A stretch of 53,338 nt of DNA, taken from positions 1-53,338 of the forward strand of contig CALWZE010000053.1 of NCBI GenBank assembly GCA_944385925.1, in the 5' to 3' direction. The notes beneath the pieces were generated by a model. That model did not search any database, was not told where the DNA came from, and saw nothing but the letters and a program-made list of their open reading frames with translations. Positions within the stretch are counted from its first letter, which is position 1. Every line of letters begins with the position of its first letter. This document shows positions 8,927 through 18,541 of the stretch, piece by piece. The translations under genes were made by a program, and so were the position numbers. Source of the stretch: an uncultured Clostridia bacterium. GTDB lineage: Bacteria; Bacillota; Clostridia; Oscillospirales; Ruminococcaceae.

Positions 8927-9158
8927 AATTTCTCCTGCAAACTTTTTTAAATACCCAACATCGGCATGTTTTTTGCCATACGGTCACATAATAAGGCATA
9001 CGCTTTGTAGAATGCATTTTGTTAATCATACACCCTGCCTGACTTGCGGGCAAGGGGCGAAAGCTGCAACAGACCGCAAAGCAAAACGCCACTTTATATA
9101 ATAGCTCTCTGCGACGCAGGTGCCGCGGCGGGCCTGCGTCGCCAGATCAGCGCAAAAC

Positions 9159-9188
9159 TTGCTTCACCGGAAATGTTTGTGCTATAAT
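9159..9188 (+). promoter_or_regulatory. Candidate promoter for the class A PBP gene
   Basis: TTGCTT (9159-9164), an 18-bp spacer and a perfect TATAAT (9183-9188), about 58 nt before the start codon. AAAGGAGAAAC (9230-9240) is the ribosome binding site. Confidence 0.6.
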
Positions 9189-9246
9189 CACTTATATTGC
9201 GACATTTCGCTGAACGCATATCTTCGTCGAAAGGAGAAACCTTTAA

Positions 9247-11997
9247 ATGGACGAAATGAATAAAAACAACAGCCCGGATAATACGCCGGAAATCGATAAT
9301 ACCGAATCCAATGAGCGGGTTGACGCTTTTTTTAAAAAACTCGAGGATAACGGTGTTCTGGAAGATTCGGTAAACGCGCAGAAGCAGACCGGATATAATC
9401 CGGATTATATCGATCTCGGCGATTACGAAAAATCTGATACGGGATTTGTCAGTCTGCGGCAGAAAGAGGGCGAGGTCGAAACCTTTGATTCGGCAAAAGA
9501 CACCTCGCCGCAGAGCGAAAAACCGGAACAGGCCTCTGCACAAAAAGAACCTGACCAGAAGAAAAACGCAGTCGGACGCAAAAAAGCCGCTGCAAAGGGC
9601 GGGAAAAAATCCGGCGGCAAGGACAAAAAGTCCCTCGTTGAGCAGGAATATAAAAAAGGACATCCCGGCTGGCGCAGGTTCGGGAAAATTGTGCTGTTCC
9701 TGTTTTGCATCGGGGTGATTTGCGCCTGCGCAGTTACGGTCGCTGCGGCTATGTATCTTGCCAAGGTCACGGCGAATGACGACGAACTGCTCGACCTCAA
9801 CTCTCTGGAGCTGAGCTATGCGACCCGTTTGATGGCAATGAATGACGAGACCGGCGAGTGGGAAGAGTATGAGCGCATATTCGGCGGCGAAAACCGCGTG
9901 TGGGTCAGCTATGACGAGTTCCCCGAGGAACTGATCAAGGCGACCATCGCTTCTGAGGATATACGCTTTATGTCCCACAAGGGCGTTGATATCAAACGTA
10001 CCATCGCCGCGTTCATTAACGAATATGTGTTCCAGATCTGGGGAAATACTCAGGGCGGTTCGACAATTACCCAGCAGCTGATCAAGAATATTACAAATGA
10101 GAAAAGCGTCAGCGGCATGGATGGTGCGCTGCGTAAACTGCGTGAAATCTACCGCGCCTTTATGCTGGAGCGCAAGTACTCCAAGGAGCAGATTCTGGAG
10201 GCCTATCTGAATACCTTCCGTTTGGGCGGTCAGGTCGCTGGAATTGAAGCAGCCGCAAACTATTATTTTAACAAGACGACCAGCGAGCTGACCCTTGCGG
10301 AGAGCGCGGCAATCGTTTGTATTACCAAGTATCCATCTTTATATGATCCATATATTAATCCTGATGAGAACAAGTACCAGCGTGAAAACGTGGTTCTTTG
10401 GACCATGTATGAAAATGGCATGATCACCGAAGAGGAATATCATGCTGCGCTGGAAGAAAGCGAAAACCTTGTATTCACCAAGGGAGACACCGCGGACGCT
10501 GAGAGCGATATTTACAGCTACTTCACCGATACTGCTATTCGCGAGGTAATCAAGGACCTGCAGGAGATCAACGGCATGACTGCGGAAGAGGCGAACAACC
10601 TCTTCTATGGATATACCTATACGAACGAGGAGGGAGAGGTCGTCAGCGGCGGCGGCGGTCTGACTGTTTATCTGACAATTGATCTGGACATCCAGAAAAC
10701 GGTTGAGGACGTGGCGTTCAACCCGATTTATTGGGATACCGAGACTTACGGTAAGATCAATTCCTATAATAACGATGTGATTTGGCCGGCGCTCGAGTAC
10801 GAAGATGCTGTGGACGAGAACGGCGACACCATTTATGATGAGAATGGCGATCCGGTGCAGGTGCTTGCGGAAAACCAGATTCAAGCAGCGATGGTAGTCA
10901 TGAACTATGAGGGCGAGCTGCTCGGCGTTGTTGGTGGCATACGCGAAAAGGATAAGAGTCTGAGCCTGAACCGTGCGGTTGACTCGGTGCGGCAGACCGG
11001 CTCCTCCATGAAGCCAATTGCAGCATATGCGCCCGCGCTTGAACTGGATAAGATCACCTATTCCACTGTTTTTGCGGACGCGCCGGTTGATGTAGTAAAC
11101 GGTCAGCCCTGGCCGCGAAACTACAGTTGGACTTACGGCCCCCCTGTGACTGTTTACGACGGCCTTGCGCAGTCTTTGAATACCACAGCGGCCGCGACGA
11201 TGAAACTGATCGGACCGGACTATGCTTTCGACTTCCTGACAACCAGCCTGGGCATCACATCGCTGGTGGACGGCGGTTCTGCTTCGGAAGGCGGATTGAC
11301 CGACCGGACAATGTCGCTGGCACTGGGCGGCCTGACTTACGGTGTCAGCCCGTATGAAATGGCTGCGGCTTATCAGGTGTTTGGCAATGGCGGAACCTAT
11401 TATACGCCGCACTGTTACACCAAGGTCGTTGACTCCCGCGGCGCAACTGTTATCAATAAAGAGCAGAATATCCAGACTATCAAGGCGCTTTCGGATGATA
11501 CAGCTTATATTATGAGCAAGCTGCTTGCCGGCGTTACCCGCATCGGTACCGGCACGACGATGGCGAACGGCTATGCGCGCGGAACCGATACCCATGAATC
11601 CTACCGGATCCCCAATAATATTCCGATCATCGGCAAGACCGGTACAACTTCGGATAACTGCGACTTCTGGGCGATTGGCTTGACGCCTTATTATGTCATG
11701 GCGTGCTGGGAAGGTTATGACGAGATGGAATACATGTACACCTATCGGCCGCATCCGACCCAGCAGGCGATCAACCTGGTCATGAAACAGATCCATGAAG
11801 GTCTGGAATACAAGAATTTCCCGACCTGTGACGACGTGATCGCCGCAAACTACTGCACGGCAACCGGCGAACTGGCGGGACCGAACTGTCCGGAGACCGC
11901 AACCGGTTATTACAAGAAAGACAATGTGCCGCCGACCTGTACGCACGAATATGTGCCGACAGAAGAAGAACTGGCAGCAATGTATCCGACATCGTAA
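9247..11997 (+). CDS. Class A penicillin-binding protein (PBP1A-type)
   Basis: A 916-residue bifunctional peptidoglycan synthase. A Lys/Glu-rich cytoplasmic tail of about 145 residues precedes one membrane anchor (about 147-175). The GT51 glycosyltransferase domain carries IASEDIRF with catalytic Glu237 and GGSTITQQLIKN. The transpeptidase domain carries SSMK with nucleophile Ser586, SLN at 643-645 and KTGTT from Lys797. Together they polymerise lipid II glycan and crosslink stems outside the membrane. The long charged cytoplasmic tail is unusual compared with Bacillus PBP1 but common in Clostridia. It is monocistronic, with its own promoter and a terminator just after the stop. Confidence 0.96.
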   Translation: MDEMNKNNSPDNTPEIDNTESNERVDAFFKKLEDNGVLEDSVNAQKQTGYNPDYIDLGDYEKSDTGFVSLRQKEGEVETFDSAKDTSPQSEKPEQASAQKEPDQKKNAVGRKKAAAKGGKKSGGKDKKSLVEQEYKKGHPGWRRFGKIVLFLFCIGVICACAVTVAAAMYLAKVTANDDELLDLNSLELSYATRLMAMNDETGEWEEYERIFGGENRVWVSYDEFPEELIKATIASEDIRFMSHKGVDIKRTIAAFINEYVFQIWGNTQGGSTITQQLIKNITNEKSVSGMDGALRKLREIYRAFMLERKYSKEQILEAYLNTFRLGGQVAGIEAAANYYFNKTTSELTLAESAAIVCITKYPSLYDPYINPDENKYQRENVVLWTMYENGMITEEEYHAALEESENLVFTKGDTADAESDIYSYFTDTAIREVIKDLQEINGMTAEEANNLFYGYTYTNEEGEVVSGGGGLTVYLTIDLDIQKTVEDVAFNPIYWDTETYGKINSYNNDVIWPALEYEDAVDENGDTIYDENGDPVQVLAENQIQAAMVVMNYEGELLGVVGGIREKDKSLSLNRAVDSVRQTGSSMKPIAAYAPALELDKITYSTVFADAPVDVVNGQPWPRNYSWTYGPPVTVYDGLAQSLNTTAAATMKLIGPDYAFDFLTTSLGITSLVDGGSASEGGLTDRTMSLALGGLTYGVSPYEMAAAYQVFGNGGTYYTPHCYTKVVDSRGATVINKEQNIQTIKALSDDTAYIMSKLLAGVTRIGTGTTMANGYARGTDTHESYRIPNNIPIIGKTGTTSDNCDFWAIGLTPYYVMACWEGYDEMEYMYTYRPHPTQQAINLVMKQIHEGLEYKNFPTCDDVIAANYCTATGELAGPNCPETATGYYKKDNVPPTCTHEYVPTEEELAAMYPTS

Positions 11998-12024
11998 TCA
12001 TATTTGGAACTTCTTAGTTAAACA

Positions 12025-12076
12025 AACACAAGACCGCACAAGGCTTTTTCTGCCTCTGTGCGGCCTTGTGTTTTTG
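12025..12076 (+). terminator. Rho-independent terminator after PBP gene
   Basis: ACACAAGACCGCACAAGGC pairs with GCCTCTGTGCGGCCTTGTGT around a short T-rich loop, and TTTTTG follows. The hairpin starts about 28 nt after the stop codon. Confidence 0.9.
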
Positions 12077-12419
12077 CATGGCGAATAAACGTGTATATAG
12101 AAACTTTAGTGGATGAACTGTGTTGTGGCAGAAACAACCGGAACTTAAAGCATAGATATGTTGCCTGAAAGCACGAAGAAGAGCGCTTGAGCAGTCTTAT
12201 AATAAAGTGCTTTTAAGGAATTGCTAACATGGCTTTTTAGGGAAAGGGGAAAACAGCCGTTTCTTTGGAAGGATTTGACCAGCCGGCCAGAGAGGAAACT
12301 GATTATTAAACGTCAGTGCCAGGTCAGGCCTTTAAACAAGGGCATCCGCGAAATAAATGAATAGGGATGGCGGTGCAAAAACGGTTAAAGACCTCGGAAT
12401 ATATCCAAAATTATCGGTA
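12077..12419. other. Intergenic stretch, no gene recognised
   Basis: About 340 nt between the PBP terminator and the hairpin that follows the small minus-strand gene. Short open frames occur, but none has a good ribosome binding site or a recognisable sequence. I see no RNA gene or repeat. Confidence 0.5.
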
Positions 12420-12448
12420 CAGGCCCCCGGCTTTAAGTCGGGGGCCTG
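12420..12448 (-). terminator. Strong GC hairpin downstream of small CDS
   Basis: CAGGCCCCCG (12420-12429) and CGGGGGCCTG (12439-12448) form a perfect 10-bp stem with a 9-nt loop. It begins 4 nt after the stop of the 51-codon gene when read on the minus strand. The sequence after it is only moderately T-rich (TACCGATAATTTT), so it may terminate weakly or protect the 3' end of the mRNA. Confidence 0.6.
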
Positions 12449-12452
12449 CCGA

Positions 12453-12608
12453 TTAAAGATCGTCTGCGTCCTGTACCGGAGTTTCCTGTGCGCAAACGGG
12501 TTTACCGGTATAACTACCATTAGGATCAAACCTTGCGTCAACCTGCGCAGCTTCCTGCACAACCTGTTCGGCTTTGGTTTGCGGATTCGGCTTTTTCTTG
12601 AATTTCAA
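12453..12608 (-). CDS. Small conserved-looking protein, 51 aa, DPNGSYTG / PVQDADDL type
   Basis: A short minus-strand gene with a TTG start at 12608 and TAA at 12455-12453. It begins LKFKKKPNPQTKAEQVVQEA, has DARFDPNGSYTGKP at residues 24-37, and ends TPVQDADDL. GGGCGGTG sits about 7 nt before the TTG as ribosome binding site, and a 10-bp GC hairpin follows the stop. From memory, small Clostridia proteins of unknown function share a basic N-terminus, a D-P-x-G-S-Y/W-T-G core and a PVQDADDL end. It has no membrane segment or signal peptide, and its length and charge pattern suggest a soluble small protein. No function can be given. A longer open frame covers the same bases (12332-12562, minus), but it lacks these signals. 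Confidence 0.7.
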   Translation of the reverse strand: MKFKKKPNPQTKAEQVVQEAAQVDARFDPNGSYTGKPVCAQETPVQDADDL

Positions 12609-13288
12609 GGTAAGTCACCGCCCTTTTCAAAATTCAGCGCGGAAATATACCGCCGCTGCATTTATTGTTTCCAGCCAACCGGGAAGAATTCGGCGTATGG
12701 TCATGGAAAAATGCGGGCATAGAGGACGCTCTGAGGGACGAATAACTGCGCTCTGCTTACAATTGCCGGTGTCAAAATTCGGCGTTCCAGTGCCGATGAA
12801 AAATTTTGACGGCAACAAAATGCTGGTAGTCAAAGGCAGCTTGAAAATATTCATTACTTTTTGGGAGACTTGCGGAGCGAAAGCTCTTACAGGATTTTCT
12901 AAGGTATCTCGTTTTACCGGGAATTACGTCTTGCAATGCGATGTTTTCTGTCAAAAGTGATGTCACGCAAGCTTTTGCATTGAGCTATGGGGAAACATCT
13001 GAGGACAGAAACTGGGAAAGAAAATTAGTCACCTATGCTGTTACCTGCCCCATAGGGACAACTTATGCCCCTGATCTGGGCGGCGGATGCAGCGTCAATC
13101 CCCAAAATATCCCAGGGGTGGAAAAATATTCCGCAGATCGGGAAAAGGTAAATTATTTTCCTATTCACTTTATAATACTGTCACAGCAGCGATTTTGCGG
13201 CAACCATAAAAAGGGGGGGGAATTCCTGTTTTTGGGAAGGATATGGAGGTTGCGAGGCGGGGAAGCATAGACGCTGAAGCATAACAGA
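12609..13288. other. Gene-poor stretch, nothing recognised
   Basis: About 680 nt between the small minus-strand gene and the copZ terminator. Short open frames exist at 12574-12960 and 12941-13270, but their translations show no family motif and no good ribosome binding site. The stretch holds a G8 run near 13213-13220. It could hold a decayed gene or an untranslated RNA, but I see no direct sign of either. Confidence 0.5.
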
Positions 13289-13326
13289 GAAAAACCGGAT
13301 TTTCCCAACCAAAGCGGAAAATCCGG
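13289..13326 (-). terminator. Terminator of the copA-copZ operon
   Basis: CCGGATTTTCC (13295-13305) and GGAAAATCCGG (13316-13326) form a perfect 11-bp stem. Read on the minus strand, GGTTTTT follows it. The hairpin lies about 40 nt after the copZ stop. On the plus strand it is also followed by a T-rich tract, so it may work both ways. Confidence 0.9.
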
Positions 13327-13368
13327 TTAATATTTTTTGCAATACTGCGATTTTAAGCGGATGCTGAA

Positions 13369-13575
13369 TTAATAGGCGACGTCAAAACCGAGGTCTTCAA
13401 TCGCCTGCTCGATGGCCTCCAGAGATACCACGTTTTCGTCATATTCAACGATAGCTCGTTTGTCCTCGACCGACACGTCGTAACTCTTGACGCCATTCAG
13501 CTTGCTCAAAGCACCTTCAACCCGGGATTTGCAGTGTCCACAGGCCATACCATTAATGTCAATTTGCTTTTTCAT
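13369..13575 (-). CDS. copZ: Copper chaperone, heavy-metal-associated domain (CopZ)
   Basis: A 68-residue single HMA domain with a ferredoxin-like fold. The metal site is GMACGHC at about residues 9-15, with its two cysteines as Cu(I) ligands. CopZ carries Cu(I) in the cytoplasm and hands it to CopA for export. The gene begins 24 nt after the copA stop, so they are co-transcribed, and an operon terminator follows. Confidence 0.93.
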   Translation of the reverse strand: MKKQIDINGMACGHCKSRVEGALSKLNGVKSYDVSVEDKRAIVEYDENVVSLEAIEQAIEDLGFDVAY

Positions 13576-13599
13576 GTTTGTATCCTCCAGAATAATTTA

Positions 13600-15846
13600 T
13601 TAGTCCAGTTTCAGCAGATTCAGCCGCAGCGCATTGGAAACGACGCTGACCGAGGAAAGCGACATCGCAGCAGCTGCTATGACGGGATTCAGAAGAGGAC
13701 CGCCAAAAGCATACAGCAGACCTGCCGCAACCGGAATGCCAATGCTATTATAGCAGAAAGCCCAGAACAAATTCTGCTTTATGTTACGAATAACGGCGCG
13801 TGAGAGCAATATGGCATCCGCTACGCCTTTGAGCGAGCTGCCCATCAGAACGACGTCGGCCGACTCGATTGCGACGTCCGTACCGCTGCCGATGGCGATA
13901 CCGACGTCTGCAAAGGCGAGTGCAGGAGCATCATTAATGCCGTCTCCGACCATTGCGACCCGCAGGCCCTGATCGCGGTATCTTTTTACCACACCGGCTT
14001 TATCTTCCGGCATTACCTCGGCGACCACTTCGTCGACGCCGACAGCTTTGGCAATCGCGTTGGCGGTCAGCCGGTTGTCGCCGGTAATCATCACTGTGCG
14101 GATCCCAAGCTCATGCAGCCGGGCGATTGCGTCGCGGCTGTCCGGTTTGACCACATCCGCGACAGCGATAAGGCCCGCGAAGACGCCGTCCACAGCAAAG
14201 TACAGGGGTGTTTTTCCCTCGGCTGCAAGGGCTTCGGCCTGCTGCTTTGCCTGCGCGCAGTCAATACCGAGTTTGTGCATATACTCGAGGTTTCCGCCGT
14301 TGACTTTTTTCCCGCCCACCGTCACTTCAACGCCAAGGCCGGAAAGCGCCGTGTAGCCGCTGCTCTCATCCAGCGTGATCTCCTTTTCGGATGCATAGCG
14401 TACAATGGCTTCTCCCAATGGATGCTCAGACATCTGTTCCGCGGTTGCCGCTAGCGAGACAAGTCCTTGCGGGTCAAATCCGTTTGCGGGCAGAATATCC
14501 GTGACGGACGGCTCGCCGCGCGTAATGGTACCGGTTTTGTCCAGCAGCACGACCGAAACGGCTTTGGCGGTTTCAATCGCTTCTCCATTTTTGAACAGAA
14601 TGCCTTTGGAAGCGCCTTTGCCGGTTCCGACCATAATCGCGGTCGGTGTTGCAAGTCCAAGCGCACAGGGGCAGGCGATGACCAGAACAGAGACGAAAAT
14701 CTTAAGCGCAAAAGAAAAGCTTTCTCCTGCAAACGCCCAGATCAGAGCCGCGACCAGGCCGATGGACATCGAAATAGGCACGAAATAGCCTGAAACAACA
14801 TCTGCGAGTTTGGCGATCGGCGCCTTTTGGCCCTGCGCCTCTTCTACCAGCCGTATGATCTGGGAAAGAGTGCTGTCTTTTCCAAGACGGCTGACCTCAA
14901 CGCGCAGCGCACCGTTTTTGTTGACAGTGGCTCCGGTTACCCGATCTCCCACCTTTTTTTCAACCGGCATGCTCTCGCCGGTCAGCATGGATTCATCAAC
15001 CGAGCTGGTTCCGTCAATAATGACGCCGTCTGCCGGAATCTTTTCGCCGGGACGGACTACCATAATGTCCCCGACCCGCAGCTGTTCCGCGTCGATGACG
15101 ACGATTTTACCGTCCCGTTCGACGCTGGCGGTCGGCGCGCTGAGGGAATAAAGGCTGGCAATGGCGTTGCCGGTTTTTTGTTTTGCTCGTGCTTCAAGAT
15201 ATTTTCCGACCATGATGAGGGTGACGATCATTGCGCTGGATTCAAAGTACATATCCATGCTTGCATGCGCGTTGCCGCCCAGTATGCGTACCAGGGAATA
15301 CAGGCTGTAGGCAAAGGCTGCGGAGGTACCGACCGCGACCAGGCTGTCCATATTTGGATGACCCTTGAAGAGTGCCTTAAACCCATTGGTGTAGAATTTG
15401 CGCCCGCAGATAAGTACGGGAATGGTCAAAACAAGCTGTACCAGCGCATAGGCGACCGGATGGCTCATCGGCTCGAGAAATGCGGGATATGGAAGCTTGA
15501 CAAACCCGATCATGTGCGCCATTGCAATATAAAACAGCGGGATGGTAAAGACAAGCGCTATAATTAACCGGCGCTTTTGCAGATGCAGCGCCTCATCTCG
15601 CTCGGCAAAGCGCTTTTCGTCAGATTCCTCGGTGCGCTCGACAAGCTGGAAACCGGCCTTTTCCACTGCGCCGGCAATTTCTGCAAGGCCGCCCTGTTTT
15701 TCATCATACACAACGTCCAGACGCTCGGTTGCCAGATTTACCGATGCGCTGGTTACAAAGGGAAGCCGGCTGACCGCCTTTTCCACCGAAGCGGCGCAGG
15801 CAGCGCAGCTCATGCCTTTAATTGTGGCTGTATCTTTTTTAGACAT
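13600..15846 (-). CDS. copA: Copper-exporting P1B-type ATPase CopA
   Basis: A 748-residue heavy-metal P-type ATPase in the plasma membrane, pumping Cu(I) out at the cost of ATP. One N-terminal HMA domain has GMSCAAC at residues 11-17. The intramembrane metal site is CPC at 392-394, the phosphorylated aspartate is Asp436 in DKTGT, the HP motif appears in [13 protein letters not shown], and the hinge is [11 protein letters not shown]. Eight membrane segments are expected. The CPC-x6-P pattern and the adjacent copZ support copper rather than zinc or cadmium. No copper-sensing regulator (CsoR, CopY) is encoded next to it. A near-consensus promoter lies at 15910-15937. Confidence 0.96.
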   Translation of the reverse strand: MSKKDTATIKGMSCAACAASVEKAVSRLPFVTSASVNLATERLDVVYDEKQGGLAEIAGAVEKAGFQLVERTEESDEKRFAERDEALHLQKRRLIIALVFTIPLFYIAMAHMIGFVKLPYPAFLEPMSHPVAYALVQLVLTIPVLICGRKFYTNGFKALFKGHPNMDSLVAVGTSAAFAYSLYSLVRILGGNAHASMDMYFESSAMIVTLIMVGKYLEARAKQKTGNAIASLYSLSAPTASVERDGKIVVIDAEQLRVGDIMVVRPGEKIPADGVIIDGTSSVDESMLTGESMPVEKKVGDRVTGATVNKNGALRVEVSRLGKDSTLSQIIRLVEEAQGQKAPIAKLADVVSGYFVPISMSIGLVAALIWAFAGESFSFALKIFVSVLVIACPCALGLATPTAIMVGTGKGASKGILFKNGEAIETAKAVSVVLLDKTGTITRGEPSVTDILPANGFDPQGLVSLAATAEQMSEHPLGEAIVRYASEKEITLDESSGYTALSGLGVEVTVGGKKVNGGNLEYMHKLGIDCAQAKQQAEALAAEGKTPLYFAVDGVFAGLIAVADVVKPDSRDAIARLHELGIRTVMITGDNRLTANAIAKAVGVDEVVAEVMPEDKAGVVKRYRDQGLRVAMVGDGINDAPALAFADVGIAIGSGTDVAIESADVVLMGSSLKGVADAILLSRAVIRNIKQNLFWAFCYNSIGIPVAAGLLYAFGGPLLNPVIAAAAMSLSSVSVVSNALRLNLLKLD

Positions 15847-15909
15847 CCTTTACCCCTTCTTTATTTTTGACATATGACAGATTCAAGCGCGCTTTTTAAC
15901 AACATGATA

Positions 15910-15937
15910 ATTATACCTATTCAGTAGAGTTTGTCAA
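15910..15937 (-). promoter_or_regulatory. Promoter of copA-copZ
   Basis: Read on the minus strand, TTGACA (15937-15932), a 16-bp spacer and TATAAT (15915-15910), about 64 nt upstream of copA. I could not recognise a clear CsoR or CopY operator overlapping it. Confidence 0.75.
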
Positions 15938-16095
15938 TATTGCATGGAGTCAAAAAGATTAATCTGTGTGATTGAGTCACTTTTGTAAAGATCCGGCAAC
16001 CGGGAAAAATATTTTGTTTGCCAAATGAAAGTTTAAAGCAATGCAGGCAAAAGCGTAATCCGGAAAGTCCCTTGCAGCACTATGATGGCTGGATA

Positions 16096-16126
16096 TAAAA
16101 AAGCGGCGCCTTTTTTAGGCGTCGCT
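16096..16126 (-). terminator. Terminator after SpoIIQ-like gene
   Basis: AGCGGCGCC (16102-16110) and GGCGTCGCT (16118-16126) pair with one mismatch, and read on the minus strand TTTTTT follows. It lies about 14 nt past the stop codon. Confidence 0.85.
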
Positions 16127-16139
16127 TTCGGAACTGGGA

Positions 16140-16847
16140 TCAGACCGCGAATAAACTCTCCGGATCGATGCGCTTGTCTCCACTTCTTGCCTCAAAATGC
16201 AGATGAGGAAGCTCCGCGCTTTCGATCAAAGCGGTGTTGCCGACTGTACCGATCTGTTCTCCCTGAGAAATGCGCTGTCCGACCTGTACGTCCTGGGAAC
16301 CGGCAAGATTTGCATACAGCACATGATAGCCTGTATCAAGTTTCAGCTCCACGACAAAACCAAGCATCGGGTCTTCTTCCGCGCGGGTGACCTCGCCGGA
16401 ATAGACCGCATAGACCGGGTCTCCGATTGCCGCGGCATAATCAGCGCCATTGTGGGTGCGCCAATCGTTCATGGTTTCACTTTTCACCAGCTCATCGCCG
16501 CTGAAGGCTTTGAGCATTTCGCCGGATACTGGCCGGGAATAGACCGGCGTCAGCGGCTCCTGGACATCGGCGGAAGCTTCATCTGTCTGCTCAGAGTCGT
16601 CAGGGGTTTGCGGAACAGGATCTGTTTTTTCCTGTTCCGGTTCGGGCAGGATGTCAACCGGTGTTTCCGGCTCATTCTGTACCAGCTCGGATTCGGGCTC
16701 GGAATCCTCCGTCGGCGCTGTTCCGATGATGCTCGTAACAGCCGCATAGGAAGCGATTGCACCCGCAATCACAAACATGACCATCGCGACATAAAATCCG
16801 TTTTTCTTCAAAAATCCGCGAAAAGACCCTTTCTTTTTCCTGTTCAT
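16140..16847 (-). CDS. spoIIQ: M23 (LytM) peptidase-like protein, SpoIIQ type
   Basis: A 235-residue protein with a short basic cytoplasmic N-terminus, one membrane anchor (about 18-41), an acidic Pro/Glu-rich linker (about 44-100) and a C-terminal LytM domain. The zinc-binding residues appear intact: H132 and D136 in THNGADYAA, and H215/H217 in HLHFE. In sporulating Firmicutes, SpoIIQ sits in the forespore membrane and binds SpoIIIAH to form the engulfment channel; many Clostridia versions keep the metal site that Bacillus has lost. The anchor, linker and domain order, and DWRTHNG, fit SpoIIQ. A general cell-wall endopeptidase is the alternative. A sigma-F-like promoter could not be shown convincingly. 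Confidence 0.72.
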   Translation of the reverse strand: MNRKKKGSFRGFLKKNGFYVAMVMFVIAGAIASYAAVTSIIGTAPTEDSEPESELVQNEPETPVDILPEPEQEKTDPVPQTPDDSEQTDEASADVQEPLTPVYSRPVSGEMLKAFSGDELVKSETMNDWRTHNGADYAAAIGDPVYAVYSGEVTRAEEDPMLGFVVELKLDTGYHVLYANLAGSQDVQVGQRISQGEQIGTVGNTALIESAELPHLHFEARSGDKRIDPESLFAV

Positions 16848-16939
16848 AACTTCAATCCTTTCGGGCAGGCCAAACCGAAGGCGCCCAGTTCTTTTTGCTT
16901 GTAGTTTGTGTCTGTGGGCGGGCGTTTATACAGGGTTTC

Positions 16940-16968
16940 TTGACCTTTTTCAAGCGGACAGGTAAAAT
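16940..16968 (+). promoter_or_regulatory. Promoter of the polysaccharide locus
   Basis: TTGACC (16940-16945), a 17-bp spacer and TAAAAT (16963-16968). It lies about 50 nt before the TTG start at 17021. An ATG at 16967 overlaps the -10 box and so cannot be the start of a gene read from this promoter. Confidence 0.7.
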
Positions 16969-17020
16969 GATTAACGGTTTAATCACTCGTGATTTTCCGA
17001 AAACAGGGGAGGGACTGCAA

Positions 17021-18400
17021 TTGAACGAACTGCGGCCAAAGCCTTCAACTCCAGGAAAAACAAGCTGTTTGCGCGGGATTTTGACAAATGAGTGGATGCC
17101 CTTTGTGGCGTTGTTTGTCGTTATTCTGGCAATCCATTTTAATATGACGGTCGGACTGGCAGACGATGCAATCTACGCCGCGGTCCTTGGAGAAAAATCA
17201 CTTTGGGAATTTTCCAAAACCAATTATTATACCTGGTCCTCCAGACAGCTGATTGAGGGCGTTTTAATCTACATCATTCATTATCCGCTGCTCTGGCGCG
17301 TGCTGGATTCTCTGATGATCACGCTGACGGCGAGATGGATCTATCGTGCAACAGGTCCCTCGGATAGGGGAAACGCGCCCGGCTGGATTATCTGTGCGCT
17401 GTGTGCCATGTACCCGATGGCGCACCTGATAAGTGCCGGATGGGTCGTGACGACTCTTAACTATATCTGGCCGCTCGCATTGGGTATGTACAACATCAGC
17501 CTCGTATTCCGGTTGACCCGCGCAGAGCGGGTTCGCGCCTGGGAATACCCGCTGGGCCTGCTGGCAACGCTGTTTGCGGCGAATATGGAGCAGATGGCTG
17601 TCGGCCTGTTTATCATTGATGGGGTTCTGCTGGGATGGAACCTGGTTCGCAAAAAGAAAGCGAGCGCGTTTCTGTATGGCGCTTTTGCGATAGTATTAAT
17701 AGACATTCTGTATTCCAGAACCTGTCCGGGTGCGGCGGAACGATTGATCAATGAAACAAACGGATGGTTCCCTGAATTCGGCGCGGTGCCGCTTTGGCGC
17801 AAGCTGGAAATGGGATTTTCTTCAACAATTCGCGACTTCGCGATGTATCCCAATCTGACCTTCTGGCTATTTGCGGTGCTTTTGCTGTGCGCGGTGTGGA
17901 TCAGGACCTCCAAAACCTCTGCGCGCGCCTGCGCATCGGCGCCGCTGTTTGTCGCGTTGTTTTTCGGCGTGCTGGGAAATGACCCGAACAGGCCCTTTAA
18001 CGGCCTTTGCGCAGTAGTGGAATCGATTGGGCAATATGGCACGGCAATCCGGTTCAGCAATGTCGCTTCCTGGGCGCCCGACATTGTTATGGTTGGTCTT
18101 GTGCTGGCGATTCTTTATGCGCTTTGGCACGCATTTGACAGCCTTCAGGAGCGTTTGGGTGCGATTCTCGCATTAACGGCGGGCTTTGGCACGCGGATGG
18201 TGATGTCTTTATCCCCGACGATCTGGGCGTCCGGTGACCGGACCTATTGCTATCTGTATTTTTCATTCTTTGCGGTTTGTGCCCTGCTGGCGGAGAGGAC
18301 GATCCTGCCCAGCCGCTCCCGTCTGCGGCAGCCCGTATTTATCCTGATGGGCGCATTGTCGCTGGCCGCCTTGATCAATACGCTGGCGCTGGCGCTTTGA
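17021..18400 (+). CDS. Multi-pass membrane protein, DUF6056/GT-C-like
   Basis: About 459 residues, with some ten hydrophobic membrane segments. After the first segment comes GLADDAIYAAVLGEKS, resembling the acidic DD/DE motif in the first outer loop of GT-C glycosyltransferases and of DUF6056 proteins. NYIWPLALG and NMEQMA further on also recall DUF6056. If it is a GT-C enzyme, it would transfer a sugar from a lipid-phosphate donor outside the membrane. The open frame extends upstream to 16895, but I chose the TTG at 17021. AGGGGAGGG lies 7 nt before it, and the promoter -10 box at 16963-16968 rules out earlier starts. It is the first gene of the plus-strand polysaccharide locus; the next gene follows after about 140 nt. 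Confidence 0.6.
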   Translation: MNELRPKPSTPGKTSCLRGILTNEWMPFVALFVVILAIHFNMTVGLADDAIYAAVLGEKSLWEFSKTNYYTWSSRQLIEGVLIYIIHYPLLWRVLDSLMITLTARWIYRATGPSDRGNAPGWIICALCAMYPMAHLISAGWVVTTLNYIWPLALGMYNISLVFRLTRAERVRAWEYPLGLLATLFAANMEQMAVGLFIIDGVLLGWNLVRKKKASAFLYGAFAIVLIDILYSRTCPGAAERLINETNGWFPEFGAVPLWRKLEMGFSSTIRDFAMYPNLTFWLFAVLLLCAVWIRTSKTSARACASAPLFVALFFGVLGNDPNRPFNGLCAVVESIGQYGTAIRFSNVASWAPDIVMVGLVLAILYALWHAFDSLQERLGAILALTAGFGTRMVMSLSPTIWASGDRTYCYLYFSFFAVCALLAERTILPSRSRLRQPVFILMGALSLAALINTLALAL

Positions 18401-18541
18401 AGCATAAAACGCGATACTGGGAATAGCGAAAATCCATTTTAGCGCAAACTGTTTATTCGGTTTATGCTGGATGCTCATCCATGATTTGCTGCATGCTTGT
18501 GTTTTTTAAATAAATAATCTTGACAGATGGAGGCTGTGGCA

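Noticed and set aside
10339..11946. 535-codon open frame on the minus strand
   Set aside because: Antisense to the penicillin-binding protein gene; no recognisable domain or ribosome binding site.
12332..12562. 76-codon minus-strand frame over the small gene
   Set aside because: The 51-codon frame at 12453-12608 has a ribosome binding site, ordered composition and a following hairpin; this one has none and crosses the hairpin.
13213..13220. G8 run as a phase-variation tract
   Set aside because: It lies in a region with no supported gene, so it has no frame to switch.
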